64,000 nt of DNA from Dipteris shenzhenensis (taxonomy: Eukaryota > Polypodiophyta > Polypodiopsida > Gleicheniales). This document shows positions 11,601 through 25,037 of the stretch, in pieces. The stretch lies in NCBI GenBank assembly GCA_047967505.1, contig CM106541.1; one strand, given 5' to 3'. Numbering within the stretch: position 1 is the first letter of the stretch; every line of letters begins with the position of its first letter. The position numbers and the translations under genes are program-made. The notes below the pieces were generated by a model, which was not told where the DNA came from, made no database searches, and saw only the letters and a list, made by a program, of their open reading frames with translations.

Positions 11601-14600
11601 AAAGATTTGTGTCTGATGCAAATCCCCAAACTTTGAGAGGTGAGCCCGAGCCTAAAAGCCCATACACAGAAGCATATATCAGAATTTCTGAATCCATCCT
11701 CAAAATTAGCTTTGACATAGAACTATAAAACATAATTTCCTCAGAATTTATGAATCCATAAAACTATTGACATCAAGCTAATAACAAAGCTTTGAGAATC
11801 CAACACATCATCTACACTTAGAATCCAACAGATAATCTAAACGTAGTACCACTATCTATTTTGGAGGAAAGGCCAATCCATATGAAAAATGAACACAAGC
11901 TTCCATCTAGCCAAATGTGAAGTACATGTTAAGAGAGAAAGCATGAATAAAAAGCATTGCAAGCTTTATATAGTAAAAATGAATCATTTAAAGACATTAC
12001 CAATGAGAACCATTAAAATCTTTCAAGACATAAGAAACACCACAAGGTCAATTACTAAAACTAGATTTGTGCATGCCTTCATCCTTAACTCATTTGCTGA
12101 GACAGAGAAAGTACTAAGCTGCAAAAATACATCTCTCTCCACAATACATGCCACCGGCAACTACAGGATAAATTAAAGGACTTGTTATTTAACTCGATGG
12201 CTGGTGGCAAATTGAGGAACTGCATGCCATACATGTAGCACTGACACAATGTGCCCAATCAGAATGCCTTAACACATATGCATGGATGAATATGAACATT
12301 GAATTGGCTGGCCTAGAGTTTTAGTCGTGCTGAGTGCATGCCTACATCACACATGGCAAAGTCACCTAAGCTAGACCAACGATATGGTGACACAATCAGA
12401 ATGCCTTAACACACATGCATGGATGAATATGAACATTGAATTGGCTGGCCTAGAGTTTGACTCGTGCTGAGTGCATGCCTACATTACACATGGCAAAGTC
12501 AACTAAGCTAGACCAACGATATGGTGCCATGTCGCACCTCCATCCATGGTGGGCGCACCTTGTGGCCCTTTGAAATCACTAACGACATAAAGTGATATTG
12601 GTCTAGCCTAGAAATCTGAGGCCAAGGTGAATAAAATCAACTAAATCCATAACTCATCACTCAGTTTTCCAACATGGATGAGGAAAGGACCCGCAAAATG
12701 TTCCTTATACAAGGTTGGGCAGGCTGTCACATACTGCATCACTCACTTTTCCAATATGGATGAGGAAAGGACCTGACAAATGCCCCTTAAAGGGTTGGAG
12801 AGGCAGTTTAGCAAAAGGTCAATTACTAAAACTAGATTTGCACATGCCTTCATCCTTAACTCATTTGCTGAGACAGAGAAAGTACTAAGCTGCAAAACTA
12901 CATGTCTCTCCACAATACAAGCCACCGGCAACTAGAGGATAAATTAAAGGACTTGTTATTTAACTCGATGGCTGGTGGCGAATTGAGGAACTGCGTGCCA
13001 TACATGTAGCACTGACACAATGTGCCCAATCAGAATGCCTTAACACACATGCATGGATGAATATGAACATAAAATTGACTGGCCTAGAGTTTGAGTCATG
13101 CTGAGTGCATACCTACATCACACATGGCAAAGTCACATAAGCTAGACCAACGATATGGTGCCATGTGGGATCCACCACATCCATCCATGGTGGGCACACC
13201 TGTGGCCCTTTAAAATCATCTAACGACATAAAGTCATATTGATCTAGCCTAGAAATCTGAGGTCAAGGTGAATAAAATGAACTAAATCCATAACTCATCA
13301 CTCAGTTTTCCAACATGGATGAGGAAAGGACCTGCAAAATGTTCCTTATACAAGGTTGGGCAGGCTGTCGCATACTGCGTCACTCAATTTTCCAATATGG
13401 ATGAGGAGAGGACCTGACAAATGCCCCTTAAAGGGTTGAAGAGGCAGTCTCCCCCCCCCCCCCCCCTTTTTAAGTGGATCCAGGAGCAGGCTGACCTGCC
13501 CTCCTAGCCCTCACATTTGCTAGCCACATGACCAAGTCCGCTAATAGATGGGCCTATAAAGTCTGTCCAATGCTAGCAATCTTAAGCACTTCTAAGCTGC
13601 CCAAAAAAAAAAAAAAAACACTAGATACACTTCAAACAAACTCTCAACTATTATATTGCTTTTCGAAAGTTTTTCATATTGCAAATAATCAGACCTACCG
13701 GAAAAGTACAAGAGAATGAGTACACATGGAATAGCAATTGACTACCCAGTAACACTTTCATGTCACCAAAATTTGAGTAGTTTCAAATCAATGTCAATAT
13801 AACTCACCGCTCTGACGTCTTCTGCATGCCGTGTATAAGACAGAGAAACAAAATCAATGCTGTTTCGTACTCCCCAAGTTGCAATAACCTTATCACAACA
13901 AATTTTAAAGTAAAATAAAAATAAGAAGAGTTCCCGAAATGTTAGTAAGGAATACACTATTTACCTAATTTACATTAATGAAAATCATCTAGGTTCAAGT
14001 TTAGATAACTGAAAAGCATATCATAGGAAATTAATGAAAATTGAAAATTTCAGATGAGATAGAAGCAAAAACTTGGGGATTACCTCTTTATCTGTTTCAG
14101 TCAAAGTAGGAAGCTCGATACGAACTTGTGAGGCATGTGCAGTAAAAAGGGAACCTGCAAGGGTAGCGCTGTTTTTCACATAGCAAACAACATCCTTGTC
14201 TTTGGTTTCCACCACCTGTCCACATGACCTCCCATGGAATACTGTTAGGTGAAATAGGAACCATGCTTACAAAATTAGAAATTCAACTACTGCTTTGGCA
14301 TTGAAAAGCATTAGAAGCATAGTCCCCATTCCATGAAGACTGTGCTGAAAATTGGAACCTGTCATTAAAATCATGATAATTCTTCACAATGCCATAACAG
14401 AGGTGTGTGTTGTCAAAGGAGAGATATACAACCTCCAGCCAGACTGAAGTTGTCTCACTCCCAGTGAAAAGATACTGCCCTACAAATATGGTATCTCCAG
14501 GTTTTACAGCCTGCAAACAGAATGACCAAACGAAGTAAGACTCAGCCAAGGACTCTATAAGAGGAAGCTACAAAACCAAGCAGGAATGAGTGACAATGGC

Positions 14601-15011
14601 CAAGAATTATTGAAGGAAAATAAATGACTCTACCATCAAAAAATTTTATAACATGAAAAGTGATAATAAAGAGTACGAATCAGAAAACCATGAAAGAAAG
14701 AATATGCAGACTCATAGATTTCCATCTATGCTGATAATGCTACCTTAGCAATGTCTGCATAGTTGATAGGCAGGATTTCAGATGATGCTTCTTTTGTTGT
14801 GTCTGGAGTTATAGTAACCATTGCATCAGCTTCAAGAGCGATGGGCTTCTCACTTTTATTAAATACTTGAAGCTCTGGTCCAACTGTGTCTAGCATGACC
14901 TGTACCAAGGATAATATTTCACATCAAGAAATAATATACTGCGTTACAACGAGGCACCAACAAACTAAGCACTGATATGTTATTCTCAACTATACCACAG
15001 TAGACATCTAC

Positions 15012-15063
<52 letters not shown>

Positions 15064-18000
15064 ACTTCATGGCCACACGATACAATCGGACTCTTGGGAC
15101 CATGTCCTTCTCGAGATACACTGCCTTCACACACGGGAGGTGGAACAGGGCCGTCTTATTCACATTCTGAGCCAGGACATATCCCAGCTCCGAAGGAGAT
15201 GGCAGCCATGGTATATGAGCGTCTACGTAGTGTTGCGAGGTGGTCCTGGGCATCTCTGAAGCGAATGATGTGAGGCTGATCTCGTTTGTGGTCTCGCCCA
15301 ATGCGCCAAGCCCCCTCTACCCTGTTATCCTGAACCCCAAGAGGGGAGGTCACGAAGTTCGATTGAGTCACATCATTCGCTTTAGAGACGCCCAAGACCG
15401 CCTCACAACACTACGTAGACGCTCAGCCTTAGGTGCACACCTAGAGATCCAGTTAGATGAGGATCTTACACCCTCCAGGTGGAGGAGAGGCGTATTCTTC
15501 TACAGCAGCGGGATGTTACCTGGAATGAGGGGAAGTGGGCTGCGGGCAGTAGTTCGAGAGGGGCGACTCTTGACAGGTCCCTGACGAGCATCTGGGGGCC
15601 CCCCAGCATAGGGGGGCGGGGTCTATAAGACAAAAAGTACCAAGACCCTGCCTTAAGGTGTTTGGAACTGCAATGGCACTTTATGGTCAGATCCAGGAAA
15701 TTTCTCAGAATCCTACACAGGTCGACAGATAGCTTTTTATAGAGAGACACATCAGAGTCCAGAGCGACCTCTGCCTACAGTTAGTGGATATATATACATG
15801 GGAGACAGCATATCTAGATGAGACTCAAGAGACAGGAGGAGTTCGAGGATTGGGAGGAGCAGCAGTACTATACCAATCATCATCCATTGGGAGGATCACC
15901 CTTGAGAGACGAGATGCACATGCTAGGTTGGTATCAATTCGGATCCGACGACCGCCACATGAGAATCTCTTCATTGCAGTCTGCTACTCCCCCTCCAAGA
16001 CTTCGCACTTTGCCAGAGACCTGCGTGAGGAGGCTGAGACATCACCATATGCAGCACTCTACTCGGATAGATTTTTCGAGCCGCGGGGAAGTTCTCCAAG
16101 TCGTGGACTTCAACTCGAGGACCACACACACCAGGTATCTCTTCTGGATTTTCATGACGAGTCTTTTTTTTTTACCAGATGTTGATATAGACGAGGCTGG
16201 GATGTCTTGAGTATCCACGGACAGATGGGCACCAGTCACATCTTATGGGCATGCACTATTAGACATGGGTAGGATACCAGCCCTCCTCAAGTGGGTTCAC
16301 ATGTTTCCCACATGGAGGGGGCTCCAATGTAGTTGACTATCTCATGGGATCTCTTGCATTCATTTCACATGTCACTGACTTTTCCGTCTCACCACCACCC
16401 GCAGGAGCAGACCAAAACTATCTGTTCTTTAGTATATCCACACCGTTATCCAGCTCACACTTCGACACCACCTACATGCATCGCCTACAATGACATACAC
16501 TTCAATCACAAACTAAAACCCGCCTACTCCGCACGCCTCTAAGACATGCTTAGAGACATTGACCACCTGCTGCTACTACAGGATCGAGCCACCCTGATCA
16601 CGCTCTCTCCACGAGGCTGCTCTACACACTTTTCCATACACCATCCGATCCACACGCCCTCCATGTCTCGGCTCGGTACCCTGCAATAGCTGGTACGATG
16701 ATGAGTGTAAAGCTTTACGCCGACAACTCCGACTCGAAACCAAGCATCACCTTCCAAGCAAGGTTAAGATGATACGCGTGTTCCGCCGTCTGGTTCGCCG
16801 GAAGCAGCAGTCCCATCTCCTCTCACAGACACCCAAATCTGGCATTCTTATGCGTGCGCACTCTATGATGTCCCTAACCAGCCTACACCTGACCTCACAC
16901 ACACCATGCCCCACTTCATGCACACTATTCACGGTGGTAGGTGGGGTGAAGCTTCATAGCGGCCAAGCAAAAGATCATGAGGGCCTCTACACTGAATCCA
17001 TTGCTTATGGGATAAATGCCCTATCCTCGATCTTAGCGAAGCTCTTCAATGAAGCAGTTTTCACAGGCTTTCCACACATGCGGACCCTTAACACCATCAC
17101 TCCCATACATAAGGCACGAGATACCATGAACCCACAAAACTACATGAACATTATGATTGGACATGTCATGTCCAAGATCTACGCCTTAGTACTCGACACA
17201 AAGGTTAGCCTAATTGCAAAGCATCGAGGATTCAGAGCAGGGGGCAGGTAGATCACGGGACTATGAAGCATATCATTACTCTCAGGGCTGTTATCGAAGA
17301 AGCCAAGGCACAAAGACAGAGGGTCCATTGCTGCTTTGTGGATTTCCACAAGGCTTTTGACACAGTGCCAAGAGCCCGACTTGGGTACGATCACGAGATC
17401 ACTTGGGTACTTATGGCCCTTTATGAGAGGGTATCAGGCTAGGTTCGGACGGGTGAAAGATGGACAATGGAGATTATGAGCATTAAACACAGTTGTCCAC
17501 TTTCACCAACCTTGTGCCATGGTTGGCTCTCGACTCCTCCATGAGGTTGGCAGCAGAGGGAGACGAGCAATGCTCGTATGCACGGACTCAGATGGTTTGT
17601 GAGACTAATAGGATACCTCCTTCTCAGTACAATTTAGATGTCCCTCCGGTACTCCCACCCACCATCCCGATCGGGCCACACACCAACCACGTCATTCGAG
17701 AGGATCTCCTGCAGCTACACACCTTTAGGACCTGGTTGGAGCCGAGGGAGCTTCCAGTGAAGCTGAGTTTCTACAGAGATTACTGTCTTCATATTTCGGA
17801 GGAGGGATTCATCACACCACCGAGGTATAGCGAGCTTTATATGCCTCACTCACTACGGATCTCCATCGGACAGTTTTGAGTATCATCACACCGCCTCCGC
17901 ATAGAGAGCGGCAGAGCAGAGGGGATCCCTAGGGAGCATCGCATATGCATATCGTGCGATTGTCAGGAGGTTTAGTCGGAGGAGCATTTTATTTTCAAGT

Positions 18001-19089
18001 GCCCAGTGTACTACGAGATCCGAGGTCGCTACCACTGTCTCTTCAGAGACAGCTCCGGACTCCTTTCCGAATTTCTCGCCTACCCAGATTAGAGATGCCT
18101 CACGGCCTTCAGTCACGAGGGGGTCCGACACAGAGAGTACTTACTCAGGCGAAGGGGCTTGGCTACACCATCAGACACCTCTCAGAGCAGGATCACAGAG
18201 TTCTTCCCATCGAGTGACATTGATCGTCCAGTCTCTAGCCGCAAACGTGACAGAGACCCCCACCTGACGATCGCAGCACGACACACGAGACATCGAGGGG
18301 ACAGATCACTCTAGGGGACCTCCCGTCATTGTTTAGACCCGAGATACGTCCCACGGGAGTCACAATGGCTCTAGTCTTACGTCGAGCCTCCTCCAAGAGA
18401 CTGAGACGCACAGGACCCCTTGATGGATGCCAGCGTCCCATCACCAACTATGCACCAGCTAGGGCGACATGACATACGGTGGATTCCGTTCCACTCCAGT
18501 CTTTTTTCTTTTCATTGTCATACCCAGATGTATTTGATTATGTATGATCAGACATAGGATTCAGCACGGATGATGATGCTCGTTTTAGTAGCTCCACCCT
18601 TACTCTAATTTGTATCAGGTTTTCTTTCAGTCTCATAGACCCATCGGTCTTCCGAAGACTCTAATAAAATTTCTTTCTTTCTTTCTTTCTTTTCTTTTTG
18701 ACTGACCTATTTCTCAATAAAACATCTTTTTAATTCATCTCATGGTCGCGCAACAGTTTCTAATATTGCATGTAAACGAATTTTAACCTCTCTCTCTCTC
18801 TCTCTCTCTCTCTAGATCTAACAAGGGTTACATATTAACCTGGGCATAATAGTAATTATGCCAAGATGGTTAACCCTCGAAGGCTAAGGGTTGTTTATCT
18901 ACCCCCTTAAGAGCTAGGCTGCATGTATCCAAAACAAGTACTTGATCTAGGGATACGCAACTAGTCTATTTGGTGGTTGGAAAGTAATAAGCAAGTGGCT
19001 TGGGACACTCTCTCACTAACTATGCTCATCCAAACTACTGAGTGTAGAAGCGTGGAATGCTCACTAGAGGGGGAAGGGGGGGGGGGGGG

Positions 19090-19130
<41 letters not shown>

Positions 19131-20833
19131 AGGGAGGGAGGGATTATTAACGTCTTCACAAGGCCAAAGGGTCTAGGAGACTGAAGGAAAACCAAATACG
19201 ATAAAATGGGCCACTAAAGTAGGCATCCACAACCAAGGCTGATGGATGAAATGAGAATATCAATCGAGGGATATACTATACTTTTGAGTACACAAGGTAG
19301 TTTTGGTATGCATATCATACCGAATTTTCCTAACGATACAATACGGCACGTTCGTATTGTACAGAGGTGCATGGGGAAAACCCTTCGGCTAGAGGGGGTG
19401 TGGGTGCATAAATTAGATGCAGTTCAAATGTGTCCTCCTTCCCTTAAATGTATACTTTATGAAACGAACCCTTTGCCGCTTTAAATTTGTTTATGTACAC
19501 TTGCCACCTCCTATCTCAAGGCTGATTGCTGCCCCTTCCTACAACCAACACAGCCTCCTTGGATTCCCGTGGTTCACACACCTCCATAGAATGTAGAGTA
19601 TAGACTCATTGCTCTAGTGAGTTCTATCATCTCGATCTAGTAATTGGTTTCAACTTTGAGCTTTTAGTTTCAAGTTGAATCTATGTGTATTTATATACCT
19701 AGATGAATCCAGGAAGATTCCCAAACTCATCCTCTAAAAACACAACATAGTGCAATTTCAATCTCACGATAGTCACTCATAAGATTGAAAACCATAAACT
19801 CCATCACGCATAGCAAGGACTAGCTACTATGACATCCCCACTAACGTCATCAGCGCCCAACAGTGGGGGTAGACCATAGTATAAAAATATGCTCTCACAC
19901 ATACAAATCCACACCCACACATGTATTATTTAGTCCCATGTATGATGTATGTACACCAATAGTCAACTATGATAAAATATGCTTGATTGTTAATTGTGAT
20001 CTCTCTCTCTCTCTATGATCGTTGAACTCTGATGGATGCAAGGGTCCTCTTGGTCACACCTCTGCAGTCACAAGAATTGGTCTTTGTTGTGAAGAACCAA
20101 ATTCCTCGAGAATGTGAATGTGTGCAATGCATGCAAAATTTGAATGCCAATTGGCCCTCCAATAAGGGAGGGCCAATTGGCCCTCCAATGGGGGAGGAGT
20201 GCCCTCGTGAGAGTACTCGTTTCTCTTTTTCGACCTACATGCAAAGTGGGAGAGAAATGGCGGATGAATGCAAGGTGAATAGAGAGAATGCTATGAGAGA
20301 ATCACAATGAAAGGGTGATACCCTTTCATTAATGTCCCCTGAGATCACTCAAGTTCCATCTTTCCATTTACACCTACCTTATCCTATGACCCATGCATCT
20401 ACCATTCAATGCACCTTTCCCTTCCTATTGCCCCTAGGACCTAGACACGTGTGTGCATATCTTTATTAGTAAAATAAGTATCACATGTCCAAATTTGATG
20501 CCGTCTGAAGCAACGGCTCCAGCTCGACTAGTCCTATTTACTCAGATGATCCACCGCCATAATAAATCGGTCAGTGTCCATCATAAATACAAATACATAT
20601 TACACCATTGGCGTATAACATATAATAATGTTTTAATGTCTACTAATCACGAATTAGTGATTTCTCTTGTCATGCCATCAATGTCACTAGGTCTCGAGGA
20701 GGAAAGTCGATACGCGAGAAAAGTCAACACACGTCACTAATAAAGATCGGCCAAGAAAGCTCTAATTGGTCCAAACTTGCTCTTGAATAGACGATTATGC
20801 CATCCATGGAATTAGACAGAGAGAGACTATACT

Positions 20834-20864
<31 letters not shown>

Positions 20865-23800
20865 TTTCTTAAAGTCTTCGGAAGACCGATGGATCTATGA
20901 GACTGTGAAAATCCTAGTACAAACGAGCTGTGAGGGTGGAGCTACTAAACAAGCATCCACACCAATGCAAAATGCAAAAAATGCAAAATGGTGGTACTAA
21001 GTACTAAGTACAACATAGTCATGTCAGTGGTCAACTACATATCAATCTCATCATCATCATCATCATCATCAAGGTGGATAAGGCAATGGAGGCATGAACG
21101 CGGCGATAGAGTGATGTTTGGCCGCTCACGGGTGTGGCCCTGTGACGTCTCCTGGTCATAACTCTGTGGCTAACAAGGGCTACAGTAACCCCTGTCGGTC
21201 GGGGGCTCCGACTCTGAAGAGGGAGGGGATATCCCCAAGTGTAATATGCACATTAACCCTCTATCTTAGCTATCAAGTCGTTGGCTCTGGGTCACGATCA
21301 TGTCAAGGTCTCGTCTTGTGGGGGTACATGTGACCTAGTAGGAAGAACTCTGTAATGGAGCCCTGAGAGGGATCTGCCAAGGAAGAAGTTTGCTCCTGTC
21401 TCCGTGATAGAAGTAGCCCCTCGCACTGCCTGACTGCCTCCTGAATGAAAGCCGCCAAGTATCTCTAGTGCGGATAGGAGAGGAATCGAGACAAAACCCC
21501 AAAGCTATCTTTCTTTCTTTCATGAGAGAAAGAGACAAAGAGAGAGAGAGAGAGAGAAAAAGAAAGAAAGAAATTTTATTAGAGTCTTCGGAAGACCAAT
21601 GGGTCTATGAGACTGAAAGAAAACCCGATACAAATCACAGTAAGGATGGAGCTACTGAAACGAGCATCATCACCCATGCTGAATCCTAAATCTGATCACA
21701 CATAATCAAATCAAATACATCTGGATGTAACAATGAAAAGAAAATGACTAGAGCAAAGCAGAATCCTCCGTATGTCATGTCGCCCTAGCTGGTGCATAGC
21801 CGGTGATGGGACGCTGGTACCCGTCAACGAGTGCTGTACGCCTCAGTCTCTTGGACGAGGCTCAACGCAAGACTATAGCCACCGTGACTCCCGTGGGAGG
21901 TATCCCAGGTCTAAACAATGACGAGAGGTCTCCCAGAGTGATCTGTGTGTCCCCTCGATGTCTCGTGTGTCGTGTTGGGATCGTCGGGTCGGGATCTCTA
22001 TCACGTCTGCGGCTAGAGACTGGACGATCAATGTCACTCGATGGGAAGAACTCTGTGATCCTGCTCTAAGAGGTGTCTGATGATGTGACCAAGCCCCGTC
22101 GCCTAAATAAGTACTCTCTGTGTCGGACCCCCTCGTGAATGAAGGCCGCAAGGCATCTCTCATCTAGGTCAAGGAATCTGAAAAGGAGCCCGGAGCTGTC
22201 TCTGAAGAGGCAATGGTAGCGACCTCAGATCTCGTAGTACACTGGACACCTGAAAATAAAATGCTGCTCCGACTCGACCTCCTGACAGTCGCACAATATG
22301 CATAAGCGATGCTCCCTAGGAATCCCCTCTGCTCTGCCACTCTCTATGTGGAGGCGGTGTGATGATACCCGAAATTGTCCGATGGAGATCCGTAGTGAGT
22401 GAGGCATATGAAACTCAGTGTACCCCGATAGTGTGATGAATCCCTCCTCCGAAATACGAAGACAGTAATCTCTATAGAAACTCAGCTTCATTGGAAGCTC
22501 ACTCGGCTCCAACCAGGTCCTAAAGGTGTGTAGCTGCAGGAGATCCTCACGAATGACCAAGTTGGTATGTAGCCCGATCGGGATGGTGGGTGGGAGTACC
22601 GGAGGGACATCTAAACTATACTGAAAAGGAGGTATCCTATCGATATGGAACCCTAGTGTCACAAACCATCTGTGAGTCTGTGCATACCAGCATCGCTCGT
22701 CTCCCTCTGCTGCCAACCTCATGGAGGAATCGAGAGCCAACCATGGCAACCTCTGTCTCCCTGATGTGCAGTCCCCATATGATCTAACCCGGTGTAGATA
22801 TATAATGGTCTGAAAGGCTGCATCTAGCTGGAGTGGAGAAGCGCCAAACTCAGCCTGAATGATGTGATGTGGTACAGACGGTTTCCCCCCGATCATCCGT
22901 GAGAGCATGAGGATCTGCAGGCGTTCCACCCGTGTCCACTCTATCTCTGACATGTCAAGCCCCCAACAAGGACTGCCATACATATCGGCTGGTCGGACCA
23001 AGGAGTCGAAGAGAAGAGCCTTGGTCCGAGGGTCCTAGAAGTAGGAGTGGAAGCATTGTCTCTCTAGCCGAGCCAGTGCGATGTATCCCCTGCTCAGTCT
23101 AGCCTGCATCGCTGGTCTCATCGTGAAGATCGGGCCGAAGAAGATGACCCCCAAGTAAGTGTATGAGGATACGATCTCAACTGGTGACCCACCGAAAGTA
23201 AAAGTAAACTGCTTCCGTTGCATGTTTGCTCGAGAGGTGTTAAAGATCATGACCTTGGTCTTGCCAAGGTTGACCTCCAAATCATGGGATAAACAAAAAG
23301 CTTGCAATGCATCCAGGTGTCGCTGGAGCCCCTCGGGTGTGGACGACAAGAGTGCCACGTCATCTGCATAAAGAAGAATCCTGATGATGATCCTAGCAAG
23401 TGAGCAACCGGTCCCTCCGAACGTCCCCATGAAAGTCTCAAGCTCATTGATGTAGAGGCCAAACAGGGTCCGTGATAAGGGACAACCCTGTTTGACTCCT
23501 ATGGTACGCAACATCTCATCTATCCAACCTGCACATGTCCGAACTCGGCCTGAGACTCTCTCATACAGTGCCATGACTGCCCAGATGATCTCCTGATCAA
23601 ATCCCAGTGTCTGTAGGCGTGCGGTGAGACGAGCTCGAGTTACTGTGTCAAAGGCTTTGCGAAAATCCACAAAGCAGCAATATACCTCTCCTTCTTTGAT
23701 CTGGCCTCCTCAATGACACTCATGAGTGTGAGTATGTGATCCATAGTCCCATGGTCTCGCCTGAAACCGGCCTGACCCTCTGCTCTGAGCCCTCTCATCT

Positions 23801-24990
23801 CTGCGAACAGGCTGATCGACCCATGCAATACAGCTACATAGATCTTGGACATCACATGTCCAATCATGATAGTCCTGTAGTTACTCGGGTCCATGGGATC
23901 CCCTGCCTTGTGGATGGGGGTGATGGTGTTGAGTATCCAGATGCGGGGAAAGCCAAGGCAAACAGCGTCATTGAATAGCTTTGCTAGAATCGGGGCTAAT
24001 GTGTCGATCCCATATGCGATAAACTCAGTGCATAGCCCCTTGTGATCCTTAGCTCGGCCATTGTGCAGTTTCAATGTCGCATCCTTGGCTCCCCCTCTGG
24101 TGAACGTCGTGCAAGTGGTGGGACGACGTGTGTATGAGATCTGGAGTGGGCTGGTGTGGGACATCATAAAGATGGTGTGCATACGTGTGCCAGACTCTCG
24201 TGTCGATGAGGGGTGATTGAGACCTACGCTCAAGGAATCTCCGCCAAAAATCCTGAGTAGTTGCTGTACAAGATGTGCAGCAGCTCCTCCTCATTTCAAC
24301 GAAGAAATGCCTGCTTCTTCCGACGTATGAGACGTCAATACTTGCATACCGTGTCTGGTGTGTTCGGGAGGTGACATTCGCTTTCAAGTCGACCTACGCT
24401 CAAGGAATCTCCGCCAAAAATCCTGAGTAGTTGCTGTACAAGATGTGCAGCAGCTCCTCCTCATTTCAACGAAGAAATGCCTGCTTCTTCCGACGTATGA
24501 GACGTCAATACTTGCATACCGTGTCTGGTGTGTTCGGGAGGTGACATTCGCTTTCAAGTCGGAGTTGTCGGTGATAAGCCTTGCACTCCGCATCGTACCA
24601 ATTGTGGCAGGGTACAGAACCAAGAGGTGGTGGTCTAGTGGACCGTTTGGTGTGGGGAAAGATTTAGAGGGCTGCCTCGTGGAGTGTGCGACTAATCAGC
24701 ACAGCACGGTCCTCTATGAGTGGTATGTGATCGATGTAGGTTAGGAGTCTATTTAGGTGTGTAGAGTAGGCCGGTGAGAGGCTGTGATCAAAGTGTATGT
24801 CGTGGTAGGTGTCATGCTTCCTATGTGGTGTGTGGTGTGGCTAAGCGTGGGGTGGCGATAGTGAAGAATAGGTATGTGTGATAAGCTCCTGGAGGGAGAG
24901 GTGCTACGGTGAAGTCGGTGATACATGAAGTGAAGGTAGGGGATCCCATGATGTAATCTACTACACTAGTGCCCCCCCCCCCCCCCCGGT

Positions 24991-25037
<47 letters not shown>

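Noticed and set aside
15014-15060. Possible CRISPR-like or regulatory array in the regular repeats
   Set aside because: Plain dinucleotide microsatellite with no spacers; the same goes for the other GA, CT and GGGA tracts.
20083-20677. Target-site duplication around the lone LTR-X copy
   Set aside because: The five flanking bases differ (tttgt versus tgcca).
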